Part shown: positions 7,843 through 18,666 of the stretch, one piece after another
Numbering within the stretch: position 1 is the stretch's first letter
Layout: each line of letters starts with the position of its first letter
Assembly: GCF_009707865.1 (NCBI RefSeq)
Contig: NZ_WMBA01000073.1
Coordinates: forward strand, 1-40,187
From: Amycolatopsis pithecellobii
GTDB taxonomy: Bacteria; Actinomycetota; Actinomycetes; Mycobacteriales; Pseudonocardiaceae
Length of the DNA: 40,187 nucleotides
Direction of reading: 5' to 3'
The notes under the pieces: model-generated
The model's database searches: none
What the model saw: the letters and a program-made list of their open reading frames with translations, nothing else
Told to the model about the DNA's origin: nothing
Program-made: the position numbers and the translations under genes

Positions 7843-8498
7843 TCGCCGAGGACGACCTGCTCCTGCGCGAAGGCGTCGCGCTGCTCCTGCGCGCGGAGTC
7901 GCTCGACGTGGTTGCCACCACCGACAACCCGGACGATTTCCTGCGTGCCGTCGACGAGCACGAGCCGGACGTCGCCATCGTCGACGTCCGGATGCCGCCG
8001 ACGCACACGAAGGAGGGGATCGTCGCCGCCGTCGAAGCCCGGCGGCGACGGCCCGGTCTCGCGGTGCTGGTGCTGTCGGCCTACGTCGAGCAGTCCTTCG
8101 CCACCGACCTGCTCGCCGGCGGCAGCGCCCGACTCGGCTACCTGCTGAAAGAGCGGGTTGGGCGGGTGACGGAATTCCTCGACGCGCTGCACCGGGTCGC
8201 CGACGGCGGTACCGCGATCGACCCCGAGGTCGTCGCGCAACTCCTGGCCAGGCCCCGATCCGATGACCGGCTGGAGCGGCTGAGCCCGCGCGAGCGCGAC
8301 GTGCTGGCCCTGATGGCGGAGGGGCTGGGCAACGGCGCCATCGCCGAACGCCTCGTGGTCACCGACGGCGCCGTGCACAAGCACATCCGCAGCATCTTCG
8401 CGAAACTCGATCTCGCGCCCGACGACAGTGCCGACCGCCGCGTCACCGCTGTCCTGCGCTACCTGGAAAACGCCCGCACCGTGCCGGGCCGCGCCTAA
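7830..8498 (+). CDS. NarL/FixJ family response regulator
   Basis: A 222-residue response regulator: receiver domain (acidic pocket EDD at 7-9, phospho-acceptor Asp52 in VDVRMPP, conserved Lys in LLKERVG) followed by a LuxR-type DNA-binding domain (LSPRERDVLALMAEGLGNGAIAE region, with VTDGAVHKHI as the recognition helix). It begins inside the kinase gene and overlaps it by 13 bp, so the pair is translationally coupled. Probable DNA sites are the palindromes at 6534-6557. The AAA ATPase gene starts 10 bp downstream and may be read through from this transcript. Confidence 0.94.
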   Translation: MRIVIAEDDLLLREGVALLLRAESLDVVATTDNPDDFLRAVDEHEPDVAIVDVRMPPTHTKEGIVAAVEARRRRPGLAVLVLSAYVEQSFATDLLAGGSARLGYLLKERVGRVTEFLDALHRVADGGTAIDPEVVAQLLARPRSDDRLERLSPRERDVLALMAEGLGNGAIAERLVVTDGAVHKHIRSIFAKLDLAPDDSADRRVTAVLRYLENARTVPGRA

Positions 8499-8508
8499 GG
8501 TGAATCCT

Positions 8509-10698
8509 GTGAGCAGCCCGCAGATCACGTTGACCGTCCGGCACACCCCGTCCGCACTGGACACCCGGCGCGGGGTGGTGCGGCTGCATCCGGAGGTGCT
8601 CGACGCGCTGGGCCTGCGAGCCTGGGACGCGGTCCACCTGACCGGCGCCCGGCGCAGTGCCGCGCTCGCCGCGCCGGCCGAAGCGGGAAACCCGCCGGGG
8701 ACCGTGCTCGCGGACGACGTGACGATGTCGAATCTCGGTGTCACCGAGGGGACCGAAATCGTGGTGGCCCGCGCGGAGGTGGCTGCCGCCCGGTCGGTCA
8801 CCGTCGCCGGGTCCCGGCTGGCGAGCGTCTCGGTCTCACCGCACACCCTGCGGCTCGCGCTGATCGGCAAGGTCATCACGGTCGGCGACGCGGTTTCCTT
8901 GTTACCACAGGATCTCGCGCCACCGCCCGGCGCGGATGCGGCGTCGGTGCGCGGGCAGCTGTCCCGCACGATCGGCGCCACCTGGACCACCGAGCTGCTG
9001 ACGGTGACCGCGACCGAACCGGCGGGGCCGGTCGCGATCGGTCAGTCCACAGTGGTCAGCTGGCGGGACGGCGCGACCACGCCCGCCCCGCCGCCCGTCG
9101 CGGCGCCGCCGGTCCTCGAGGAGGACGGAGAAACGGTGCCGCTGACGGATCTGGTTGGTGCGCAAGCACAAGCGAAGGCGCTCGCCGAGTGGTTCGATCT
9201 CGCGTTCCGTCGTCCCGAGTTGCTGGCCCGCCTCGGCACGACGGCCCGGCTCGGGGTGCTGCTGTCCGGGCCGGAAGGCGTCGGCAAGTCGACGCTCGTG
9301 CGTTCGGTCGCGCAGGCGGAGAAGGTGCGCGTGCTCAGCCTCGCCGCGCCCAATATCGCCGTGCTGGAGCCGAATGCGGCCGCCGCCGCGCTGCGAGAAG
9401 CGATCACACAGGCGAGCTCCGGCGAGCCGACGGTGCTGTTGCTCGCCGATGTCGACGCACTGCTGCCGGCGAGCAACCAGCCTCCACTCGCGACGATCGT
9501 GCTCGACGAGTTGCGGACCGCACTGGGCAAACCCGGTCTCGCGCTCATCGCGACCACAGCCCATCCCGAAGCCTGTGACTCCCGGCTGCGTGGTCCTGAT
9601 CTGCTGGACCGGGAGCTGTCGATTCCCTTACCGGACGGGAAGGGCCGCACCGAGCTGCTGCGGATCCTGCTCCGCGACGTGCCTGTCGAGTCCGGTGTGG
9701 ACTGTGGTGCACTGGCGGAGAAGACGCCCGGTTTCGTGGCGGCCGATCTCATCGCACTGCGCCGTGACGCCGCCGTACGCGCCGCGCTTCGCCAGCGCGA
9801 TGCCGAGGAGCCCCGGATCTCCCAGCAGGATCTGCTCGCCGCGCTCACCACCGTCCGTCCTATTTCGATGTCCACTTCGGACACACTGTCGACCGGCGGG
9901 ATCAGCCTTGACGACGTCGGTGACATGACCGAAGTCAAGCAGTCGCTCACCGAAGCCGTGCTGTGGCCGCTGCGCTACCCGGACTCCTTTGCCCGCCTTG
10001 GGGTCGCGCCGCCGCGCGGGGTGCTGTTGTACGGCCCGCCCGGCGGCGGGAAGACGTTCCTGGTGCGGGCACTGGCCGGTACCGGCGCGTTGAGTGTGTT
10101 CGCGGTCAAGGGCGCCGAGCTGCTCGACAAGTGGGTGGGCGAATCCGAGCGTGCCGTCCGTGAACTGTTCCGCCGCGCCGCGGAAGCCGCGCCGTCTCTG
10201 GTGTTCCTCGACGAGATCGACGCGCTTGCCCCGCGGCGCGGCCAGTCCAGCGACTCCGGGGTGGCCGACCGGGTGGTCGCCGCGCTGCTCACCGAACTCG
10301 ACGGCGTGGAGCCGATGCGTGATGTCGTGGTGCTCGGCGCGACCAACCGGCCCGATCTGGTGGACCCGGCGCTGCTGCGGCCGGGACGGCTGGAGCGGCT
10401 GGTGTACGTGCCGCCGCCGGACGCCGGCGCGCGAGCGGACATCCTCCGCGCGACCGCGAGGAACACCCCGCTCGCGTCCGATGTAGACCTGACCGAGCTC
10501 GCGTCCACTTTGGATGGTTACTCGGCGGCGGACTGTGCGGCACTCATCCGGGAGGCGGCACTGACCGCGATGCGGGAGTCACTGGACGCGACCGAGGTGA
10601 CGGCGGCGCACCTGACCACGGCACGCTCGGTCATCCGCCCGTCACTCGACCCCGCTCAGGTGGCGGCGCTGGCCGCCTACGCCGAGCAGCGCCAGTAG
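8509..10698 (+). CDS. CDC48/VCP-like AAA+ ATPase with two AAA domains
   Basis: A 729-residue double-AAA protein with an N-terminal double-psi-barrel-like region (about 1-190), as in archaeal/actinobacterial CDC48 relatives; it likely unfolds protein substrates as a hexamer. D1 has Walker A GPEGVGKST (from residue 254), but its Walker B reads LLLADVDAL, lacking the catalytic Glu, so D1 probably binds but hydrolyses ATP poorly. D2 is canonical: GPPGGGKTF (from 509), LVFLDEIDAL, and the arginine-finger region ATNRPDLVDPALLRPGRLER. The GTG at 8509 is chosen for AAGGTG eight bases upstream; GTG 8500 is an alternative. It converges on the LytR_C gene with a 3-bp gap. I recall a corresponding ATPase next to pssA in mycobacteria (Rv0435c). 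Confidence 0.92.
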   Translation: MSSPQITLTVRHTPSALDTRRGVVRLHPEVLDALGLRAWDAVHLTGARRSAALAAPAEAGNPPGTVLADDVTMSNLGVTEGTEIVVARAEVAAARSVTVAGSRLASVSVSPHTLRLALIGKVITVGDAVSLLPQDLAPPPGADAASVRGQLSRTIGATWTTELLTVTATEPAGPVAIGQSTVVSWRDGATTPAPPPVAAPPVLEEDGETVPLTDLVGAQAQAKALAEWFDLAFRRPELLARLGTTARLGVLLSGPEGVGKSTLVRSVAQAEKVRVLSLAAPNIAVLEPNAAAAALREAITQASSGEPTVLLLADVDALLPASNQPPLATIVLDELRTALGKPGLALIATTAHPEACDSRLRGPDLLDRELSIPLPDGKGRTELLRILLRDVPVESGVDCGALAEKTPGFVAADLIALRRDAAVRAALRQRDAEEPRISQQDLLAALTTVRPISMSTSDTLSTGGISLDDVGDMTEVKQSLTEAVLWPLRYPDSFARLGVAPPRGVLLYGPPGGGKTFLVRALAGTGALSVFAVKGAELLDKWVGESERAVRELFRRAAEAAPSLVFLDEIDALAPRRGQSSDSGVADRVVAALLTELDGVEPMRDVVVLGATNRPDLVDPALLRPGRLERLVYVPPPDAGARADILRATARNTPLASDVDLTELASTLDGYSAADCAALIREAALTAMRESLDATEVTAAHLTTARSVIRPSLDPAQVAALAAYAEQRQ

Positions 10699-10701
10699 CC
10701 G

Positions 10702-11319
10702 TCAGGAACCCTTGACGCGCAAGCCCTGATAGTCGTTGGTGACGATGACGATCACCCCGGGGCTCGAGTTCTGGATCCCTTCGAACCGGCCGTCGGCCTT
10801 CATCGCGAACGACGTCGCGATCGCCTTCGCCGCGGTCTCCTCGTCCGTGCCGGGCGTGTAGAACGCGGTCGTGGTCGGGATGACCCCGTACGGGTAGTTC
10901 GACACCTCGGCGACGTTCCAGCCGTCGGCCCGCAGGTCGGCGGCGGCGCGTGCGGCGAGCCCGTGAATCGTGCTGTTGTTGTAGACCCGCACCGGCACCC
11001 ACTTGGCGGCGGCCTGGTCGCCGGGCACCCCGCCGTTCGGCGCCGGCGTCGCCGCACCCGCCGGAGCGGACGGCGACGCGGCGCTCGTGCTCGGCGGCTG
11101 CGCGCTCGTCGACGGCGGCGCGGACGACGCGGGCGGCGGCACGCTGCCCTCGCCCGGGCCGGACGGCGACGGGGCGGCGGAAGTCGTCGGTGCAGCCGTG
11201 TTGTCGGGACCGCCGGACACCGCGGTCACGATGCCGACGATCGCGGCACCCGCGGCGATCGCGAGCAGTACGACACCGGCCAGGCGCATCGGCCGGGACA
11301 AGCCCTGGAAGAAGTTCAT
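10702..11319 (-). CDS. LytR_C domain membrane-anchored protein
   Basis: A 205-residue protein with a short cytoplasmic N-terminus, one transmembrane helix (about 12-34), a long Pro/Ser/Thr/Ala linker (about 36-105) and a C-terminal LytR_C-type domain (PF13399) recognised by VRVYNNSTIHGLAARAA and GWNV. The domain should lie outside the membrane at the cell wall; its ligand is unknown, although it accompanies LytR-CpsA-Psr proteins that attach polymers to peptidoglycan. Its ATG overlaps the stop of the DUF3263 gene by 4 bp, so the two are coupled. The same pair lies beside def in mycobacteria (Rv0430-Rv0431, from memory). Confidence 0.88.
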   Translation of the reverse strand: MNFFQGLSRPMRLAGVVLLAIAAGAAIVGIVTAVSGGPDNTAAPTTSAAPSPSGPGEGSVPPPASSAPPSTSAQPPSTSAASPSAPAGAATPAPNGGVPGDQAAAKWVPVRVYNNSTIHGLAARAAADLRADGWNVAEVSNYPYGVIPTTTAFYTPGTDEETAAKAIATSFAMKADGRFEGIQNSSPGVIVIVTNDYQGLRVKGS

Positions 11320-11621
11320 CGCCCCTCGATCCCCAGCCGCCGGGCCACCCGCTTGCGTGCCCGCGTCGTGCGCAACTTCCGCAGCCGCTTCACCAGCATC
11401 GGATCGGCCTGCAACGCCTCGGGTTTTTCGAGCAGCTGGTTGAGCAGCTGGTAGTAGCGGGTCGGCGAGAGGTTGAACTGCTTACGAATTCCCTCTTCCT
11501 TGGCCCCAGCGTGACGCCACCATTGGCGCTCGAAGGCCAGGATCGCCACCTCGCGCTCCGACAGACCGGTGGGACCGGGCGGGGACGGCCGTCCGCCGGC
11601 CATCGACTCCGCGGCGTCCAT
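11316..11621 (-). CDS. DUF3263 domain protein
   Basis: A 101-residue protein of the actinobacterial DUF3263 family, built around a helix-turn-helix-like core (SEREVAILAFERQWW, then FNLSPTRYYQLLNQLL) and a very basic tail (RARKRVARR), consistent with DNA binding. The ATG at 11621 is preferred because GAGGAG lies 4 bases upstream; an in-frame ATG at 11657 would add 12 residues but lacks a properly spaced ribosome site. It is coupled to the LytR_C gene by a 4-bp overlap and diverges from def. Regulatory target unknown. Confidence 0.85.
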   Translation of the reverse strand: MDAAESMAGGRPSPPGPTGLSEREVAILAFERQWWRHAGAKEEGIRKQFNLSPTRYYQLLNQLLEKPEALQADPMLVKRLRKLRTTRARKRVARRLGIEGR

Positions 11622-11748
11622 CAGACTCCTCAAATCACCGAAGAACACGGTTGTCATTCCGCCGCGTCATTCAACCATGGGCGGGGGTCTCCGGTGCGGG
11701 ATCACGGCCCGGCGCGTCACGGTGCGCCGGTAGGTACGATCGCCGATT

Positions 11749-12312
11749 GTGACGATTCACCCCATCCGCATCGCCGGCGATCCGGTGCTGCACCACCCCA
11801 CGCGTGAGGTCGACAAGTTCGACGACGAGCTGCGCACCCTCGTCGACGACATGTTCGAGACCATGTACGCCGCCGAGGGGGTCGGTCTCGCCGCCAACCA
11901 GATCGGCATCGCCCTGCGGCTGTTCGTCTACGACTGCCCCGACGACGAAGGTGTCCGGCACAAGGGCGTCGTGGTGAACCCGAAGCTGGAGACCTCGGAG
12001 ATCCCGGAAACCATGCCGGACCCCGACGACGACTGGGAAGGCTGCCTGTCGGCCCCCGGCGAGTCGTACCCGACGGGCCGCGCGAAGTGGGCGAAGGTCA
12101 CCGGGGCCGATGTCGAGGGCAACCCGATCGAGGTGGAGGGCACCGGCTACTTCGCCCGCTGCCTGCAGCACGAGACCGACCACCTCGACGGGTACCTGTA
12201 CCTGGACCGGCTCATCGGCAGGCACGCGCGGGACGCGAAGCGGATGCTCAAGCGGAACGACTGGGGCGTGCCGGGCCTGTCCTGGCTGCCGCCGAAGGAA
12301 CCGCGGGACTGA
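11749..12312 (+). CDS. def: peptide deformylase
   Basis: Removes the N-formyl group from nascent proteins at the ribosome. The 187-residue enzyme has all three motifs: [15 protein letters not shown] (metal-ligand Cys) and QHETDHLDG (two metal-ligand His and the catalytic Glu). The GTG start at 11749 directly precedes [13 protein letters not shown], the usual N-terminal strand. It diverges from DUF3263. The C-terminal extension after the last helix is short and basic. Actinobacteria often have more than one deformylase, so this may not be the only copy. Confidence 0.96.
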   Translation: MTIHPIRIAGDPVLHHPTREVDKFDDELRTLVDDMFETMYAAEGVGLAANQIGIALRLFVYDCPDDEGVRHKGVVVNPKLETSEIPETMPDPDDDWEGCLSAPGESYPTGRAKWAKVTGADVEGNPIEVEGTGYFARCLQHETDHLDGYLYLDRLIGRHARDAKRMLKRNDWGVPGLSWLPPKEPRD

Positions 12313-12729
12313 CGGCTACTTCTCGCACACCACCCCGTCCCCGTCGCGGTCGAGCTTCCCGGTCGAACTGTCCACATTGGTCAATCCTGGTCCCGGCATC
12401 GACACACGCGCTCACCACGGCGCGAGAGACATTGCGGTTGCCGAACTACCGGCTCGTGACCGTGACGCAGTCGCTCCGTTTGGCGGCCGAGACAGCTCGG
12501 TCGCGCGCCGCGCCTGCTGGGCGGTCACCGGCCCCGGCCTGTCACTCGCCTTCATCGCCGTACTGGCGGCGTTCGGCCTGGGCGACCGTTCGCCCACGGT
12601 GAAAGCGGCGCACGACGGCAGAACGCGGGCGCACACTGGCCAGTAACCGCAGCCGCGAAGCGGCTTCCGCCAGGGGTGGTGGTCGGGCTGGCGGGTGGGA
12701 GTAAGCGTGTAATCGAAGGGGTGGTCGCG
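12313..12729. other. gene-poor stretch between def and protease gene
   Basis: This 417-bp stretch carries no complete gene I can support. The only recognisable content is the Excalibur-domain remnant on the minus strand near its left end. The rest (about 12415-12714) has frames on both strands, but none has a start, ribosome site and family resemblance together. GAAGGGG at 12715-12721 is the ribosome site of the following protease gene. Confidence 0.6.
12316..12399 (-). pseudogene. Excalibur-domain C-terminal remnant
   Basis: On the minus strand a 27-codon frame ends in KLDRDGDGVVCEK-stop, the C-terminal signature of the Excalibur calcium-binding domain (DxDxDG loop followed by CE). The upstream half of the domain, with its paired Cys, and any signal peptide are missing; the frame is closed by a stop 5 codons before the ATG at 12399, and neighbouring frames show no continuation. 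It therefore looks like the decayed end of a secreted Excalibur protein. A functional 27-residue peptide cannot be ruled out. Confidence 0.5.
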
Positions 12730-13644
12730 ATGGATGACTCCGACGCCCTCGATGCCTATTCGCGGACGGTCAGCACGGTCGCGGCGGAGGTCACCCCGCA
12801 CGTCGCGAGCCTGCGCCTGGCGCGGGGCGGCGGTTCGGGTGTCGTCTTCGCGGACGACGGATACTTGATCACCAACGCGCATGTCGTCGGCCGGGACCGG
12901 CACGGGGTGGCGACGTTTTCCGATGGCACGGAAGCGGATTTCACCGTCGTGGGCGCCGATCCGCTGTCGGATCTCGCGGTGGTGCGGGTCAAGGAAGCGC
13001 CTGCCCCGGCCACTCTCGGGGACGCGGACAAGCTCGTCGTCGGTCAGCTGGTGGTCGCGGTCGGCAGCCCGCTCGGGCTCGCCGGGTCGGTGACGGCCGG
13101 GGTGGTCAGCGCGCTCGGCCGGGCGCTGCCGGTGCGCACGGCGCGGGCCGGGCGGGTGATCGAGAACGTGATCCAGACCGACGCCGCGCTGAACCCCGGC
13201 AACTCGGGTGGGGCGCTCGCGGATTCGAGCGGGCGCGTGGTGGGGGTGAACACCGCGGTCGCCGGGATCGGGCTGGGCATGGCGGTGCCGGTCAACGCCA
13301 CGACCCGGCGCATCGTCGACACGTTGCTCGTCGAAGGCAAGGTGCGGCGGGCGTACCTCGGTGTGGTGGGCGTCCCGGCGCCGCTGCCGGACGATGTGGC
13401 CGAACACACGGGCCAGCGGGCTGGGCTGCGGGTGGTCGAGGTCGTGCCCGGCGGGCCTGCCGCTCAGGCGGGACTGCACGCGGGCGACCTGGTGCTGACC
13501 GTGGGCCGGTCGCGGGTGGCCGACGCGCAGGACATCCAGCGGCAGCTGTTCGGCGAAGTCATCGGTACCCGGTTGCCGATCACGGTGTTGCGCAACGGCG
13601 CGATGGTCGACGTTGTCGCGGCGCCCACGGAGCTTCCCGGCTGA
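12730..13644 (+). CDS. trypsin-like serine protease with PDZ domain (HtrA-like)
   Basis: A 304-residue protease with catalytic triad His51 (ITNAHVVG), Asp81 (LSDLAVV) and Ser159 (NPGNSGG), followed by a PDZ domain (about 205-300) with the YLGV carboxylate-binding loop. Unlike classical HtrA/DegP it has no signal peptide or transmembrane helix with the ATG at 12730, which is set by GAAGGGG upstream. The product should be cytoplasmic unless an unseen start is used. Likely role is protein quality control or regulated cleavage. It has 165 bp before thiC, mostly riboswitch, so it belongs to a separate transcript. Confidence 0.92.
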   Translation: MDDSDALDAYSRTVSTVAAEVTPHVASLRLARGGGSGVVFADDGYLITNAHVVGRDRHGVATFSDGTEADFTVVGADPLSDLAVVRVKEAPAPATLGDADKLVVGQLVVAVGSPLGLAGSVTAGVVSALGRALPVRTARAGRVIENVIQTDAALNPGNSGGALADSSGRVVGVNTAVAGIGLGMAVPVNATTRRIVDTLLVEGKVRRAYLGVVGVPAPLPDDVAEHTGQRAGLRVVEVVPGGPAAQAGLHAGDLVLTVGRSRVADAQDIQRQLFGEVIGTRLPITVLRNGAMVDVVAAPTELPG

Positions 13645-13688
13645 CGCACTTGTCCTTCCCGCGTCCGCATGGCATGGTCGAAGCACAA

Positions 13689-15437
<1,749 letters not shown>

Positions 15438-15438
<1 letters not shown>

Positions 15439-16256
15439 TGGCCGGAACGCCACGGACTGCCCTCACCATCGCCGGATCGGATTCCGGTGGTGGTGCGGGC
15501 ATCCAGGCCGATCTGCGGACGTTCTTCGCCTGCGGAGTGCACGGGATGACCGCGATCACGGCAGTCACCGTGCAGAATTCGCTTGGCGTGCAAGGCTTCA
15601 CGGAGATCCCGCCCGAGGTGGTGGCCGCCCAGATCAAGGCGGTTGCCGATGATATGGGTGTGGACGCGGCGAAGACCGGAATGCTGGCGACCGTGGAGAT
15701 CATCGAAGCGGTGGCCGGGACCCTGGATGATGTCCGCATTGGACGGTCGGCGGAGACGCCGCTGGTCGTGGACCCGGTCGCGGCTTCGATGACCGGGCAT
15801 CCGTTGCTGCGCGAGGAAGCACTGGAGGCGATCCGCACCGAGCTGTTCCCGCGGGCCACCCTGATCACCCCGAATCTCGACGAGGTGCGGTTGCTGACCG
15901 GGGTGGAGGTGACGGACCGGGACAGCCAGCGCCGCGCGGCGGATGCGTTGCTGGCGTTCGGGTCCCAATATGTGCTGGTCAAGGGCGGGCATCTGGAGTC
16001 GGATCCGGATTGTGTCGACCTACTCTCGGATGGCGTGCAGTACATCCAGTTGAAGGGCCCGCGTTACCAGACGAAGAACACCCACGGCGGCGGTGACACT
16101 CTCGCGTCGGCGATCACGGCTTCGCTGGCTCAAGATCTCGGTGTGCCTGATGCTGTCGCCGAGGGGAAGCGGTTCATCGAACGGTCGGTGCTGGACGCTT
16201 ACGAGCTGGGTGCCGGTGTCGGTCCGGTGTCACCATTCTGGCGGCTGCGACACTAG
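15438..16256 (+). CDS. thiD: HMP/HMP-phosphate kinase ThiD
   Basis: Phosphorylates HMP and HMP-P to HMP-PP for thiamine phosphate synthase (ThiE). The 272-residue ribokinase-fold protein opens with ALTIAGSDSGGGAGIQADL, the standard ThiD signature, and has VDPVAAS and LITPNLDEVRLL. The anion-hole motif reads HGGGDT (Asp220) where E. coli ThiD has HGTGCT, so the usual catalytic Cys is Asp, as in most other ribokinase-family enzymes. Its ATG overlaps the thiC stop by one base. A close paralogue follows after 5 bp. Confidence 0.93.
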
Positions 16257-16261
16257 GGACC

Positions 16262-17080
16262 ATGGTTGCTAGTGCGCTGACGATCGCGGGCTCGGATTCC
16301 GGTGGGGCGGCGGGTTTGCAGGCCGACCTGCGAACATTCCTGACGTGCGGGGTGCACGGCCTGGTCGCGGTCACGGCGGTGACGGTGCAGAACACACTGG
16401 GCGTGCACGATCGATCGGACATCCCGCCAAATATCGTGGCAGGCCAAATCGAGGCCGTTGCCGCCGATATGGGGGTGGGCGCGGCCAAAACAGGCATGCT
16501 CGCCTCGGCGGAGATCATCAAAGCGGTGGCCGATGCCTGTGACGATGCGAACATCGGCCGTGACAACGTGACCCCATTCGTCGTGGACCCGGTCGCCGCG
16601 TCCATGCACGGCAAGCCACTATTCGATGATGCCGGCCTGACAGCGTTGCGGGAGCTACTGCTTCCCCGGGCGACGGTGCTGACTCCGAACCTGGACGAGG
16701 TGCGCCTGCTGACCGGCCGAACGGTCACCGGCCGGGAAGACATGCACGAGGCAGCGATCGCCCTGCACGCTCTGGGGCCGAACTATGTGCTGGTCAAAAG
16801 TGGACACTTGACGCACGATCCAGAATGCGTCGACCTTCTGTTTGACGGCAAGACTTTCCTGGAACTCCCCGGCCCCCGCATCGCCACGCCACACACCCAC
16901 GGCGCCGGAGACTCCATGGCAGCGGCGCTGACAGCAGGCCTGGCACGCGGCATGACCGTGCCCGAGGCCGCAAAGTTCGGAAAGTGGTTCGTCGGCAACG
17001 CAGTAGCGAACGCATACCCGATGGGTCAGAAGGTTGGCCCAGTGTCAGCCTTTTGGCGCCTGGCTCCGGAAGACCGGTAG
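16262..17080 (+). CDS. second ThiD-like kinase, tandem paralogue
   Basis: A 272-residue paralogue of the preceding ThiD, of identical length and similar throughout (LTIAGSDSGGAAGLQADL, VDPVAASM, LTPNLDEVRLLTG, ending GPVSAFWRL). The phosphate-binding motif is HGAGDS (Asp217), again without the E. coli Cys. It starts at ATG 16262, 5 bp after thiD, and should be under the same TPP riboswitch. It could phosphorylate HMP, HMP-P or a salvaged pyrimidine, or, as some ThiD relatives do, pyridoxal; sequence does not decide. Codon use is slightly less GC-rich than in thiD. Confidence 0.9.
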   Translation: MVASALTIAGSDSGGAAGLQADLRTFLTCGVHGLVAVTAVTVQNTLGVHDRSDIPPNIVAGQIEAVAADMGVGAAKTGMLASAEIIKAVADACDDANIGRDNVTPFVVDPVAASMHGKPLFDDAGLTALRELLLPRATVLTPNLDEVRLLTGRTVTGREDMHEAAIALHALGPNYVLVKSGHLTHDPECVDLLFDGKTFLELPGPRIATPHTHGAGDSMAAALTAGLARGMTVPEAAKFGKWFVGNAVANAYPMGQKVGPVSAFWRLAPEDR

Positions 17081-17124
17081 TCGCCACCACGCGAAACCGG
17101 CGCGGGGCAACGCAGCCGAACCAA

Positions 17125-17162
17125 ACGCACAACTCGCGCGACCGCAACGTGCAACTCGCGCG
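17125..17162. repeat. short direct repeat in thiD2-marR intergenic region
   Basis: Two 16-bp near-identical units, ACGCACAACTCGCGCG (17125-17140) and ACGTGCAACTCGCGCG (17147-17162), with 14 of 16 bases shared and a period of 22 bp. They fill the gap between the converging thiD2 and MarR genes and abut the MarR stop codon. Possibly a dispersed intergenic element of this genus. Confidence 0.6.
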
Positions 17163-17594
17163 TTAGTCTTCGTCTGATAGGAGGGCTTCTAGGGCCCGTA
17201 GTCCTCTTGCCAGGTCCTCTTGCAGGTCCTCTGGGAGGCGGTCGATCCGCTTGTTCAGTTCGTGGACTCTGGTCGAGCGCACGCCCGAAAGCAGGCGCTC
17301 ACCGTCTTCTGTCGCGGTGGCCAGCCAGGCTCGACGGTCGATCGGGTCCGGTTCGCGGCGGGCGTAGCCGGCTTCTACCAGGCCTGCGATGATCCGCGAC
17401 ATGGTGGCAGCCGCGACGCCTTCTTTTGCCGCCAGGTCACCGAGCCGCATCGGGCCCGACACGACGAGTGTCGACAGGGCCGAGATCGACCCGTGCCCAG
17501 GGCCTGGCGACCCCGCTTGCCGCAGCGACCGGGACAGTCTGCCCACTGCCAGGAACAACCGCCCGGCGACATCCTCCGTCGTCGACGTGTCCAC
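17163..17594 (-). CDS. MarR family transcriptional regulator
   Basis: A 143-residue winged-helix regulator. The recognition region AAATMSRIIAGLVEAGYARRE and the wing DPIDRRAWLATATEDG are typical of MarR proteins, with flanking dimerisation helices. GTG 17594 is the start because AAGGAG sits 6 bases upstream; earlier in-frame starts lack this. It stands between the plus-strand thiC-thiD-thiD2 and minus-strand thiO-thiS-thiG arms. Its ligand and targets are unknown. The inverted repeat at 17673-17704 upstream is a candidate autoregulatory site. Confidence 0.9.
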   Translation of the reverse strand: MDTSTTEDVAGRLFLAVGRLSRSLRQAGSPGPGHGSISALSTLVVSGPMRLGDLAAKEGVAAATMSRIIAGLVEAGYARREPDPIDRRAWLATATEDGERLLSGVRSTRVHELNKRIDRLPEDLQEDLARGLRALEALLSDED

Positions 17595-17672
17595 CTCGGG
17601 CTCCTTCTGTTCGCCGTTCCCCGAACCCACAAAGGGTGCCGACAACCATACGTTGTCCGGCCGTCTGAGTAC

Positions 17673-18665
<993 letters not shown>

Positions 18666-18666
<1 letters not shown>

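Noticed and set aside
6888..8990. Long minus-strand frame opposite the two-component genes
   Set aside because: Shadow of well-supported kinase and regulator genes; composition is low complexity and no ribosome site is visible.
12412..12660. Possible small membrane protein on the plus strand (hydrophobic stretch near 12525-12580)
   Set aside because: The hydrophobic stretch has no start with a ribosome site, and the frame runs through from inside def.
17081..17162. CRISPR-like array
   Set aside because: Only two short units with a 6-bp gap; no array, no cas genes.
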